DNA of 64,000 nucleotides from an uncultured Pelagibacteraceae bacterium (lineage in GTDB: Bacteria; Pseudomonadota; Alphaproteobacteria; Pelagibacterales; Pelagibacteraceae), in assembly GCA_902527215.1 (NCBI GenBank), contig CABZOF010000002.1, forward strand, positions 124,001-188,000, in the 5' to 3' direction. The first letter of the stretch is position 1; each line of letters starts with the position of its first letter. Both the position numbers and the translations under genes were made by a program. Positions 38,200 to 46,784 of this stretch are shown here, piece after piece. The notes beneath the pieces were generated by a model. That model worked only from the letters and a program-made list of their open reading frames with translations. It did not search any database and was not told the origin of the DNA.

Positions 38200-39171
38200 A
38201 TGAAAAATTTAAAAACTTTAATTTCTATTTTATTTTCTGTTTTGTTAACCGCTAACGTAAATGCTGCTGAGAAGTGGGATATGGCTTTAGCTTACGGTGC
38301 AAGCAATTTTCATTCAGCTAACGCTACAGAATTTGCTAAAAATGTTTCAGAAAAAAGTGGAGGTAAATTAACTATTGTAACTCATCCTGGAGGGTCATTA
38401 TTTAAAGGTGGAGAAATCTTTAGAGCAGTTAGAACTGGTCAAGCTCAAATGGGAGAGAGATTTATGTCGGCACTTGGAAAAGTAGATCCTATTCTTGAGA
38501 TTGACTCACAACCATTCTTAGCAACATCATATGATGATGCTATGAAACTTTACCAAGCATCGAAACCAGCAATCATAGAAAGCTTGAGCCAAAAAGGATT
38601 GGTATTTTTGTATGCTGTACCATGGCCTGCACAAGGTTTGTATAGTAAAAACGAGATTAATAGTGTTTCAGATTTACAAGGTTTAAAATTTAGAGCTTAT
38701 AATTCAGCAACAATTAGAATTGCGGAACTTACTGGTATGGCTCCAACAAAAATTGAAGCTGCAGAAATAAGCCAAGCATTTTCAACTGGAGCTGTTGAGA
38801 GCATGATTACTTCACCGACTACTGGAAAAAATAGTAAAATTTGGGAGAACGGAGTAAAATATTTCTATGATATAGCTGCTTGGTTCCCAAAAAATATGGT
38901 AGTTGCTCATAGAGGATCTTGGAACAAACTAGATGCAGATACTCAAAATCTAATAATGAAAGAAGCAACTGCAGCAGAAGAAAAAGGTTGGATGCTTTCT
39001 AGAGTTGGAAATATTGAGGATAAAAAAGCTTTAGCTGCTGCGGGAATGACAGTAGGCAAAGTAAACGCTGATTTAGAAAAACATTTCCAAAAAGTTGGAA
39101 AAAAAATGGCAAAGGAATGGAAGAAAAAGGCTGGCAAAACAGGAGCTAGCGTACTTGCTGCTTACAAATAA
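38200..39171 (+). CDS. dctP: TRAP transporter substrate-binding protein
   Basis: A 323-residue periplasmic DctP-type protein with a signal peptide ending at VNA (about 22). Mature features: AYGASNFHSANATEFAKNV, GGEIFRAVRTGQAQMG and the conserved LQGLKFRAYNSATIR with the Arg that normally grips a carboxylate. It delivers a small organic acid to the DctQM permease. The strong ribosome site and the terminator placed right after it point to higher expression than the permease. The ligand is not readable; nearby 5-oxoprolinase genes suggest pyroglutamate as a candidate. Confidence 0.93.
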   Translation: MKNLKTLISILFSVLLTANVNAAEKWDMALAYGASNFHSANATEFAKNVSEKSGGKLTIVTHPGGSLFKGGEIFRAVRTGQAQMGERFMSALGKVDPILEIDSQPFLATSYDDAMKLYQASKPAIIESLSQKGLVFLYAVPWPAQGLYSKNEINSVSDLQGLKFRAYNSATIRIAELTGMAPTKIEAAEISQAFSTGAVESMITSPTTGKNSKIWENGVKYFYDIAAWFPKNMVVAHRGSWNKLDADTQNLIMKEATAAEEKGWMLSRVGNIEDKKALAAAGMTVGKVNADLEKHFQKVGKKMAKEWKKKAGKTGASVLAAYK

Positions 39172-39186
39172 AATTAATATAATGAG

Positions 39187-39216
39187 AAAGGCCGTTTTTA
39201 AAAAACGGCCTTTTTT
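39187..39216 (+). terminator. Intercistronic terminator between dctP and dctQ
   Basis: AAAGGCCGTTT... pairs with ...AAACGGCCTTT in a long stem (39187-39199 with 39201-39213 at most) and runs into six T ending at 39216. The dctQ ATG begins at the next base, 39217, so the terminator replaces any ribosome site. Confidence 0.9.
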
Positions 39217-39705
39217 ATGTTACAAAAAATTAATAAATCTTTAAAAAATCTATATAATTTCTCAGGATATATAGCTGCATTTTTTTTAATTTTGATAGCA
39301 GCTTTTATTTTAATTGGAATTGCCTCAAGAATGTTTGGTTTTTATATAAGAGGTTTAGCTGAATATTCTGGTTACTGTATGGCCGCTTCCTCATTTTTTG
39401 CACTTTCATACACTTTTGTAAATGGAGGTCATATAAGGATTACATTATTTTTAGAAAAAACCACTGATTTGAGAAAAAAGTTTCTAGAGATTTGGAGTTT
39501 AAGTATTGCATCTATTTTTTCAGGATATATGGCCTTTTATTTTCTTAAAATGTTAAAGATATCTTATGAATTTCAAGAAAGAAGTGAAGGAGCTGACGAA
39601 ATTTTAATTTGGATACCTCAATCAAGTGTTGCAATTGGTTCATTGTTATTTTTTATATGTGTGTTTCATCAATTAATTTTGAGAATAGTTAATAAGTATG
39701 ATTGA
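39217..39705 (+). CDS. dctQ: TRAP transporter small permease subunit
   Basis: 162 residues with four transmembrane helices; the conserved stretch FGFYIRGLAEYSGYCMAASSFFALSYTFVNGGHIR (about 45-79 in part) is typical of DctQ, which bridges the binding protein and the large permease. Its ATG follows directly on the T-run of the terminator and no Shine-Dalgarno site is visible. It overlaps dctM by 8 bases. Confidence 0.92.
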   Translation: MLQKINKSLKNLYNFSGYIAAFFLILIAAFILIGIASRMFGFYIRGLAEYSGYCMAASSFFALSYTFVNGGHIRITLFLEKTTDLRKKFLEIWSLSIASIFSGYMAFYFLKMLKISYEFQERSEGADEILIWIPQSSVAIGSLLFFICVFHQLILRIVNKYD

Positions 39706-41008
39706 AATTTTATTAGCATTTTTTTTTATTAGTGTTTTACTATTTTTTTTAGGATCAGGAATATGGGTTGCCATCAGTATGGTTGGGGTATCTTCAATAG
39801 GTATGATTTTGTTTACCTCTAGACCAGTGGGCGATGCGATGGCCACAACTATATGGGGAGCTTCGTCATCCTGGACACTAACAGCATTACCGTTATTTGT
39901 GTGGATGGGTGAAATTCTTTTTAGGACTAAATTGTCAGAAAATTTATTTGAAGGACTGGCACCTTGGCTTCAGAAGTTACCAGGAGGTTTGATACACGTT
40001 AATGTAGTTGGTTGCGCCTTGTTTGCCGCTATCTCAGGATCATCTGCTGCAACAGTTGCTACAGTTGGAAAAATGTCAATTCCTGAACTAAGAAAAAGAA
40101 AATATCCTGAAAAAATTTTGCTTGGAAGTTTGGCAGGTTCAGGAACATTAGGTCTTTTAATTCCACCCTCAATAATCTTAATTATTTATGGTGTAACTGT
40201 TCAAGAATCAATTGCGAAACTTTTCATAGCCGGAATAATTCCAGGCATAATGATTGCCCTAATCTTTATGGGCTATGTAATTTTTTGGTCTTTATTAAAT
40301 AAAAATAAAATGCCAACTAATTATGAAAATTTTTCATTTTTAAATAAACTAGGTAAATCTAAACAATTAATTCCAGTTATTTTATTAATACTTGGAGTAA
40401 TAGGTTCAATATATACTGGTATAGCAACAGCAACCGAGGCTGCATCTTTAGGTGTTGTAGGGGCTTTAATTCTCTCTTATTTTCAAAAAAGTTTAACCTT
40501 AAAAACATTTAAAAACTCATTGCTTGGAGCAACTAAAACTTCATGTATGATTGCATTTATTTTAGCTGGGGCAACTTTTTTGTCACTTGCTATGGGATTT
40601 ACAGGTTTGCCCAGAAATCTAGCATTGTGGATACAGAATATGGATTTATCACCGTATGTATTAATATTTGTATTAATGATTTTTTACATAATTCTTGGAA
40701 TGTTTCTTGATGGAATTTCTGCAGTTGTCCTTACAATGGCAATTATTGAGCCAATGATAAGGCAAGCAGGCTTCGATATGATTTGGTTTGGAATATTTTT
40801 AGTTATTGTTGTAGAAATGGCTCAAATTACACCACCTGTTGGTTTTAATCTGTTTGTTCTCCAAGGAATGGCAAACAAAGATATGGGATTTATAGCAAAA
40901 AGTGCCTTTCCATTATTCTTATTGATGATTTTTGCAGTTCTATTAATTGTACTGTTCCCGCAAATCGCTTTATGGATGCCCGAGCAAATGATTCAAAATA
41001 TCAATTAG
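39698..41008 (+). CDS. dctM: TRAP transporter large permease subunit
   Basis: 436 residues, about 12 transmembrane helices of the DctM ion-transporter family. SGSSAATVATVGKMSIPELRKRKY (about 109-132 in part) and GLLIPPSIILIIYG are the first conserved hairpin, and AQITPPVGFNLFVLQG the second. It uses a Na+ or H+ gradient to import the ligand delivered by DctP; proteorhodopsin could indirectly power it. Its end overlaps the convergent TPR gene by 4 bases. Confidence 0.95.
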   Translation: MIEILLAFFFISVLLFFLGSGIWVAISMVGVSSIGMILFTSRPVGDAMATTIWGASSSWTLTALPLFVWMGEILFRTKLSENLFEGLAPWLQKLPGGLIHVNVVGCALFAAISGSSAATVATVGKMSIPELRKRKYPEKILLGSLAGSGTLGLLIPPSIILIIYGVTVQESIAKLFIAGIIPGIMIALIFMGYVIFWSLLNKNKMPTNYENFSFLNKLGKSKQLIPVILLILGVIGSIYTGIATATEAASLGVVGALILSYFQKSLTLKTFKNSLLGATKTSCMIAFILAGATFLSLAMGFTGLPRNLALWIQNMDLSPYVLIFVLMIFYIILGMFLDGISAVVLTMAIIEPMIRQAGFDMIWFGIFLVIVVEMAQITPPVGFNLFVLQGMANKDMGFIAKSAFPLFLLMIFAVLLIVLFPQIALWMPEQMIQNIN

Positions 41009-41484
41009 TATTTTGATTTTTTTGTTCCTTCAATAATTTCTTTTAACTCTTGATACTCCTCACAATTACAGCTTTTCAAAATTTCCAATCTTTCTTTTGC
41101 TAAATCAATTCTGTTGGTTACTACATATAATTCACCTAAGTATTCATTTATACCAACATGTTTTGGATCGACTTGCAAACCTAATAAATAATATTTTTCT
41201 CCTGCTTCAAAGTCCCCAAGTTTTCTAGATGTAAAACCTAGGTAGTTTAGTGTGTCAGCTTGTAAGGGTTTTTCTTTGTCGAGTTTTAATAAAATTTTTT
41301 GAGCTTTTTCGTATCTTTTTAATGCTTTATCCATTTTATTTTTGGATTCATATTTCTTAGCAGCTTCAATTATTTTTACAGCATTTTTATAGCTAGGTTT
41401 TTTATCGGATGAACTTGTTCCAGCAGCAAAAGTTTCAACAGTAAAAAAAAAGAATATGAAAAGGATAAATAGTTTTTTAATCAT
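41005..41484 (-). CDS. Exported TPR-repeat protein
   Basis: 159 residues with a signal peptide ending about residue 20 (TFAAG) and three TPR-like units (NKMDKALKRYEKAQKIL, ADTLNYLGFTSRKLGDFEAGEKYY, VGINEYLGELYVVTNRIDLAKERL). A CNCEEY pair of Cys lies near the end. TPR proteins assist assembly of envelope or transport complexes. It is co-directional with pxpA (2 bases away) and lies between the TRAP and 5-oxoprolinase genes. Specific role unknown. Confidence 0.75.
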   Translation of the reverse strand: MIKKLFILFIFFFFTVETFAAGTSSSDKKPSYKNAVKIIEAAKKYESKNKMDKALKRYEKAQKILLKLDKEKPLQADTLNYLGFTSRKLGDFEAGEKYYLLGLQVDPKHVGINEYLGELYVVTNRIDLAKERLEILKSCNCEEYQELKEIIEGTKKSKY

Positions 41485-41486
41485 AA

Positions 41487-42260
41487 TTATATAAATTTTT
41501 TCATTTTATTTAGAGGCATTAATTCTAAATTATTTTTTATCAAGTTATCTCTCACATGTTTTGCAGTCAAAAGAGAACTTGCGTTATCTCCATGTATGCA
41601 AATTGAATCGATTTCACAAGGTATTTGTTTTCCACTGTGACAATTAAGAGTTTGGTTTTTTACCATATTAAATACATGTTCTTTAGCTCGCTCTGGGTCG
41701 GTTATTAGGGCATGATCCTTACTTCTTGATACAAGCGTTCCATCGTCTTCATAATTTCTATCTGCAAAAATTTCACATGCAATCTTCATATTTAATTTTT
41801 TAGCTGCAATTTCCATTTTTGAACCTGTTGGTACTAAATAAATTATATCTTTATCAATACTATAAATAGTTTTTGCCAAAATTGTCGCTAGTTCAAGGTC
41901 CTCACAAGCCATATTATTTAAGGCTCCATGTGGTTTAATATGAGAAACCTTTTCATCTAATTTAATGGCAATATTTTGCAAAATTTCATATTGATCTATT
42001 AAAAGCTTAGAAATCTCATCAGCACCAAGATTAATCCGTTTTCTTCCGAAGTTCTCTGGATCATTGAATGATGGATGTGCACCAATACTTACATTATTTT
42101 GCTTTGAAATCTCTACAACTTCTCTCATAGTTTCCTCATCTCCAGCGTGGTACCCACAAGCCACATTTGCAGAGTTCACTATTTTGAGTAAATCGGGATC
42201 ATTCTCATTTGAATGATGCTTTGATTTTTCACCTAAATCACAATTTAAATTAATTTCCAT
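41487..42260 (-). CDS. pxpA: 5-oxoprolinase subunit A (LamB/YcsF family)
   Basis: PxpA works with PxpB and PxpC to open 5-oxoproline (pyroglutamate) to glutamate using ATP. I start at the internal Met (MEINLNCDLGE, 42260), the universal N-terminus of the family; the frame extends 8 codons upstream. Family blocks: VNSANVACGYHAGD, VSIGAHPSFNDP, HIKPHGALNN and DSICIHGDNASS with metal/substrate His residues. 257 residues. It is divergent from pxpB (27 bases between starts), which differs from the usual co-directional order. Confidence 0.93.
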   Translation of the reverse strand: MEINLNCDLGEKSKHHSNENDPDLLKIVNSANVACGYHAGDEETMREVVEISKQNNVSIGAHPSFNDPENFGRKRINLGADEISKLLIDQYEILQNIAIKLDEKVSHIKPHGALNNMACEDLELATILAKTIYSIDKDIIYLVPTGSKMEIAAKKLNMKIACEIFADRNYEDDGTLVSRSKDHALITDPERAKEHVFNMVKNQTLNCHSGKQIPCEIDSICIHGDNASSLLTAKHVRDNLIKNNLELMPLNKMKKFI

Positions 42261-42287
42261 ACTATAAACCTTAAAGTATAACATGAC

Positions 42288-42962
42288 ATGATTAAAAATA
42301 TATCAAATCTTGGTGACGCAGCATTGTACTGTGACTTTGGTACTGAGGTAAATAAAGAAATTAACAGAAATGTTATAAATTATTTTAACAATTTAAGAGA
42401 TAGTAATTTTTTAGGTATTACAAATATTACACCTAGTTATAATAAACTAGTAATTAGTTTCGATTTAAAACTTACGAGTTTTGCTAAATTAAAAAAACAA
42501 GTTGAAAATCTAGAGTTAAAAAAAAATAATAATTCAAAAAATAATCTTATTAAAATCCCAGTTTGTTGTGTAGAGGAATTTGCACTAGATATAAAACGTT
42601 TACAAAAATTATTAAAGATAAATGAAGCAAAAATTTATGAAACATTCTTTTCAAAAAATTATTATTGTTATATGACAGGTTTTATTGCGGGAATGCCATT
42701 CTTAGGAGATATGGATAAATCTCTTTTTGCAAAGCGTTTAGAAACACCAAGAGTTAAGGTCCCAAAAAATTCCATAGGTATAACAGAGCAATTTTGTAAT
42801 ATTTATACTTTTGAAAGTCCAGGTGGTTGGAATATAATTGGCAAAACACCAGTTGATATTTTTGATAATAAAAAAAATAATGAACCAAATCTAATTAATC
42901 CAGGTGATACAATATCATTTTACCCAATTTCTAAACTTGAGTATGAAAAAAAATACGAATAA
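42288..42962 (+). CDS. pxpB: 5-oxoprolinase subunit B (KipI-like)
   Basis: 224 residues of the allophanate hydrolase subunit 1 / KipI family. GFIAGMPFLGDM, the middle PRVKVPKNSIGI and the C-terminal GGWNIIGKTPVDIFD are the family blocks. It forms a heterocomplex with PxpC to act on the phosphorylated intermediate of 5-oxoproline. The ATG at 42288 has no clear ribosome site. Its end overlaps pxpC by 20 bases. Confidence 0.93.
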   Translation: MIKNISNLGDAALYCDFGTEVNKEINRNVINYFNNLRDSNFLGITNITPSYNKLVISFDLKLTSFAKLKKQVENLELKKNNNSKNNLIKIPVCCVEEFALDIKRLQKLLKINEAKIYETFFSKNYYCYMTGFIAGMPFLGDMDKSLFAKRLETPRVKVPKNSIGITEQFCNIYTFESPGGWNIIGKTPVDIFDNKKNNEPNLINPGDTISFYPISKLEYEKKYE

Positions 42963-43902
42963 AAACTATTTTGAGGTATTAAGACCAGGTATCAATTCTA
43001 CTTTTCAAGATTATGGTAGAAATAATTTTTATCATATAGGCATACCTTTTAGTGGAGCAATGGATAATAGGAATTTTTTATTAGCAAATACTATTTCAAA
43101 CAATGAAATAAATAATCCGGTCTTAGAATTTGCATATCAAGGTCCAAAATTGAAATATATAGGAGAAAATATCTCCATCAATGTAACTGGAGATGTTAAT
43201 TTTAAAATTATAAGAAAAAACAAAAATTTAGAATTTAGTTGTTACGAAAATATTATTTTAGAAAATAATGATTGCTTAGATATACTGTCTACCAATCGAT
43301 CAGTATATGGTTATTTATCTATTGGAGGTAAATTTGAGGTAGATTATTATTTAAATAGTTGTTCTACAAATACTAAGGCTAAAATTGGCGCGAATAATGG
43401 GGAAAAACTTGAGAAAGGACAAATAATTCATTTAAAAAATATAAAAAAAATCCTGCCAAAAAATAAAATAGAATACCTAAATTCTAAAATTGAAAATATT
43501 AGAATAATTAAAGGACCCCATTTTGATCATTTTTCAAAGGATGCGATAGATTCATTTTTTAGTGATGAATTTAATGTAACGAAATTAAGTGACCGTATGG
43601 GAATAAGACTTAAAGGACCTAAGATTAGTAATATTAAAAATACAAATATAAAGTCAGAAGGATTAGTGAAGGGTGTTATTCAAATCACAGCAGATGGGGA
43701 TCCAATAATTATGCTTTCTGATCATGGAACCATAGGAGGTTACCCTAAGATTGGAGTTGTAATAAGTGCTGATTATGACAAACTAGTACAAATACCTCCA
43801 GGATCAAAAATTAAATTTAAGGAAATTAATTTAAAAGATGCAGAAACTATTTTTAAGTTGTATCAGATGGAAACTCAAACTTTGATTTCTCATATTAAAT
43901 GA
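42943..43902 (+). CDS. pxpC: 5-oxoprolinase subunit C (KipA-like)
   Basis: 319 residues of the biotin-dependent carboxylase-like / allophanate hydrolase subunit 2 family. EVLRPGINSTFQDYGR at the N-terminus, HIGIPFSGAMDNRNF, and TADGDPIIMLSDHGTIGGYPKIG near the C-terminus are conserved. Start is the ATG at 42943 rather than an upstream GTG, since the domain begins right after it. With pxpA/pxpB this completes prokaryotic 5-oxoprolinase, which disposes of spontaneously formed or imported pyroglutamate. Confidence 0.93.
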   Translation: MKKNTNKNYFEVLRPGINSTFQDYGRNNFYHIGIPFSGAMDNRNFLLANTISNNEINNPVLEFAYQGPKLKYIGENISINVTGDVNFKIIRKNKNLEFSCYENIILENNDCLDILSTNRSVYGYLSIGGKFEVDYYLNSCSTNTKAKIGANNGEKLEKGQIIHLKNIKKILPKNKIEYLNSKIENIRIIKGPHFDHFSKDAIDSFFSDEFNVTKLSDRMGIRLKGPKISNIKNTNIKSEGLVKGVIQITADGDPIIMLSDHGTIGGYPKIGVVISADYDKLVQIPPGSKIKFKEINLKDAETIFKLYQMETQTLISHIK

Positions 43903-44777
43903 ATTTTATTTCAAAGATACCAGGTCCATTATTAATCTTTTTTGGTGCATTTTGTCTTAGTTTTGGTGGGTTGATTGTAAAATCATTTGAAGGATCAACT
44001 TTATGGCAAATTTTATTTTGGAGACAGGTTTTTTTTATAATTGTTGTAACTATTTTTTTAATTGTAACCTACAAAAGTGAGGTATTTAAAAAAATTTATG
44101 TATCGGGAATTCCTGGCTTAATTGGTGGAATTATATTGGGTATTGGATTTAGCAGTTATGTTTTTGCTATGTACAATACTACTGTTGCAAATACAAATTT
44201 CATTATACAAACACAAACAATTTTCTTAGCGATATTTGGATATTTTTTTTTAAAAGAAAAAATTTCAAAAATTACTTTAGCTTCTATTATTTTAGCAATT
44301 TCTGGATTAATTTTAATGCTAGGAAATACTCTATCAAGTGGACAAATGTCAGGAAATATTGTTGCCTTTGTTATGCCAATTACCTTTGCAACTCTAATTT
44401 TAATTGTGAGAAGATATCCTCATGTGGATATGGTACCTTTACAATTAGTTGCAGGAATAGTTGCAATGATAATAGGATTTTTAGCTTCAACAAAAATTTC
44501 TATATCTTTAAATGATATGTTTTTGGCATTTTTGTCTGGGACATTTCAAATAGGACTTGGCTTTATCTTAATAACAATTGGTGCGAGAAAAACTCTATCA
44601 GCTATGGTCGGCATAATAATGCTTACAGAGGCAATACTTGGTCCTCTTTGGGCTTGGCTATTCGTAAATGAAAACCCTTCATTCTACGTATTAATAGGAG
44701 GTAGCATTATAATTTTTGCAGTTTTTCTACAATTTGTCTCATCCTTTACAAAAGAAAATAAATATAATCCTCAATAA
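43899..44777 (+). CDS. DMT-superfamily (EamA) transporter
   Basis: 292 residues with ten transmembrane helices in two EamA repeats; ALYNTT-like motif AMYNTTVANTNFI and FLKEKISKITLASIILAISGL are typical, with TEAILGPLWAWLFVNENP in the second repeat. Family members mostly export amino acids or metabolites. It overlaps pxpC by 4 bases, so an amino-acid-related function, perhaps glutamate-family compounds, is possible. Its stop overlaps the amine oxidase start by one base, which joins the pxp genes and the next module in one transcript. Confidence 0.85.
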   Translation: MNFISKIPGPLLIFFGAFCLSFGGLIVKSFEGSTLWQILFWRQVFFIIVVTIFLIVTYKSEVFKKIYVSGIPGLIGGIILGIGFSSYVFAMYNTTVANTNFIIQTQTIFLAIFGYFFLKEKISKITLASIILAISGLILMLGNTLSSGQMSGNIVAFVMPITFATLILIVRRYPHVDMVPLQLVAGIVAMIIGFLASTKISISLNDMFLAFLSGTFQIGLGFILITIGARKTLSAMVGIIMLTEAILGPLWAWLFVNENPSFYVLIGGSIIIFAVFLQFVSSFTKENKYNPQ

Positions 44778-46015
44778 TGAAATTAGCTATTATAGGCTCT
44801 GGTATATCAGGTCTAAGTGCAGCGTATAGTTTATCTAAAAAATATAAAGTAGATCTATTTGAGAAAGAAGACCATTTTGGAGGTCATTCTCATACTATTG
44901 ATGTTAATGTTGGAGATAATATAGTCCCTGTTGATATAGGCTTTATTGTATTTAATAAAAAAACCTATCCAAATTTAATAAATTTTTTTCAAGAAAATGA
45001 TATTGCTATAGAAGAAAGCAATATGTCATTCTCAGTATCTGTTAGAGACTCAAATATAGAATATTGTGGAAAAGGTCTTTCTGGAATTTTTAGCAATAAA
45101 TCAAACTTGTTAAATATAAAATTTTTGAAGATGTTTTTTACTATAATTAGTTTTTATAAACAAAGTGAAAACCAAGATTCAATTAACGAAAATATTACTT
45201 TAGGCAGCTATTTAGACAATTTAAAACTGTCAGAGTATTTTATCAAATTCCATATTATTCCTATGGTATCAGCTATATGGTCAATGCCCCCTTACGAGGC
45301 AAAACAAATGCCATTGAAATTTTTTTTTAAATTTTTTCAAAATCATGGATTATTCAAATTAAAAGATCGACCGCAATGGTTCACAGTTTCCAAAAGAAGT
45401 AGAACATATGTAGATAAAATTCTAAGCAAAATCAGTGGCGAATATTATAAAAATTACAATATTAATAAAATTAAAAGAATTGGATCAGGAGTTCAGGTTT
45501 ATTATGGGAATAAAAATGAATATTTTACTTACGATAAAGTTGTATTGGCTACTCATGCTAATCAAGCTCTTTCTTTAATTGAAAATCCTGAAGAAATAGA
45601 AAATAAGATCTTAAGTAATTTTAAATATAGAACAAATGAGGCTATAGTCCATGAAGATATAAGTTATATGCCTAATAATAAAAGTGCTTGGTGTTCATGG
45701 AATTCCTCTATCGAATCTGAGAATAGTGAAAAAAATTCAATTACTTATTGGTTAAACCTATTACAAAATTTAAATATAAGAAAAAATATTTTTTTAACAT
45801 TAAATCCTTATTTAGAGATACCCAAAGAAAAAATAATCCGAAAAGTTATATTTACACACCCTTACTTTGATCAAAATGCAATCAGTAGCCAGAAAGATCT
45901 TCACCTAATTCAAAATAAAAATAATATTTTATTTTGTGGTAGTTATTTTGGATACGGATTCCATGAAGATGGTATAAAATCATCAATAGATATGATTAAG
46001 TATATAAATGCTTAA
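44777..46015 (+). CDS. FAD-dependent amine-oxidase-like protein
   Basis: 412 residues of the NAD(P)/FAD-binding amine oxidoreductase family (COG2907). FAD site GSGISG (7-12) with ELFEKE-type second strand (VDLFEKEDHFGGHSH), and the C-terminal FAD block FCGSYFGYGFHEDGIKSS. It is the first gene of a set (with DUF1365, Cfa-like, DUF3833) that in other proteobacteria belongs to ChrR/LitR-type light or singlet-oxygen regulons and is associated with unusual, including furan, fatty acids. The direct substrate is unproven. Confidence 0.85.
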   Translation: MKLAIIGSGISGLSAAYSLSKKYKVDLFEKEDHFGGHSHTIDVNVGDNIVPVDIGFIVFNKKTYPNLINFFQENDIAIEESNMSFSVSVRDSNIEYCGKGLSGIFSNKSNLLNIKFLKMFFTIISFYKQSENQDSINENITLGSYLDNLKLSEYFIKFHIIPMVSAIWSMPPYEAKQMPLKFFFKFFQNHGLFKLKDRPQWFTVSKRSRTYVDKILSKISGEYYKNYNINKIKRIGSGVQVYYGNKNEYFTYDKVVLATHANQALSLIENPEEIENKILSNFKYRTNEAIVHEDISYMPNNKSAWCSWNSSIESENSEKNSITYWLNLLQNLNIRKNIFLTLNPYLEIPKEKIIRKVIFTHPYFDQNAISSQKDLHLIQNKNNILFCGSYFGYGFHEDGIKSSIDMIKYINA

Positions 46016-46784
46016 AAGCTCTAAGATATACGTAGGAAAAGTAATACACAGACGATTTAAACCTAAAAATCATTATTTTGAATATAGGGTTTTTTCATTA
46101 CTGATAGACTTAGATGATCTAAATGAAATTGATAATAAAATTAAGTTATTTTCATACAATAAATTCAATATCATTAGTTTTTTTGACAAAGACCATGGAG
46201 ATAGAGATGGCACCTCGTTAAAAAACTGGGTAAAAAAAAAACTAGAAAATATTGGTATCGACAATAGAGAGGTTAAAATCAAATTATTCTGCTATCCAAG
46301 AATATTAGGTTACGTATTTAATCCTCTAAGTGTTTTTTTTATATATGATAGGTACGATAAAATAATCTCTATATTTTATGAGGTTAAAAATACTTTTGGT
46401 GAACAACACACATATATTTTCAAAGCTGAAGATAGTGAAACTTTAAGAAATAGTTGTGTTAAAAAATTTCATGTATCGCCCTTCATAGATATGGAGTGTA
46501 ATTATAAATTTAGAGTAAATAAGCCCTCAGACAAAATATCAGTTATAATTGACCAATCTGATAATGATGGTAAACTTTTATTCGCATCCCAGGACGGTAT
46601 TGCAAAAGAATTTAGTAATAAAAATCTATTCGTTTCCTATATTTTTCACCCCTTGATGACATTTAAAGTTATTGTCGCAATCCACTATGAGGCATTTAAA
46701 TTATGGTTAAAAGGAATAAAATTTATTAAAAAAAAAATAAATATTAAAAATAATAGTTCGGTAGAAAAAAGTGAATTTGAATAA
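46008..46784 (+). CDS. DUF1365 family protein
   Basis: 258 residues. Conserved parts are YVGKVIHRRFKPKNHYFEYRVFSLLIDLD at the N-terminus (about 5-33 in part), PRILGYVFNPLSVFFIYD and FHVSPFIDMECNYKFR. The family has no assigned enzyme activity but is nearly always found with the COG2907 amine oxidase and a Cfa-like methyltransferase, as here (8-base overlap upstream, 14-base overlap downstream). I infer participation in the same lipid modification. Confidence 0.88.
   Translation: MLKSSKIYVGKVIHRRFKPKNHYFEYRVFSLLIDLDDLNEIDNKIKLFSYNKFNIISFFDKDHGDRDGTSLKNWVKKKLENIGIDNREVKIKLFCYPRILGYVFNPLSVFFIYDRYDKIISIFYEVKNTFGEQHTYIFKAEDSETLRNSCVKKFHVSPFIDMECNYKFRVNKPSDKISVIIDQSDNDGKLLFASQDGIAKEFSNKNLFVSYIFHPLMTFKVIVAIHYEAFKLWLKGIKFIKKKINIKNNSSVEKSEFE

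Noticed and set aside
42261-42284. Eight-codon N-terminal extension of pxpA
   Set aside because: The family begins with MEINLNCDLGE; the extension lies in the divergent control region.
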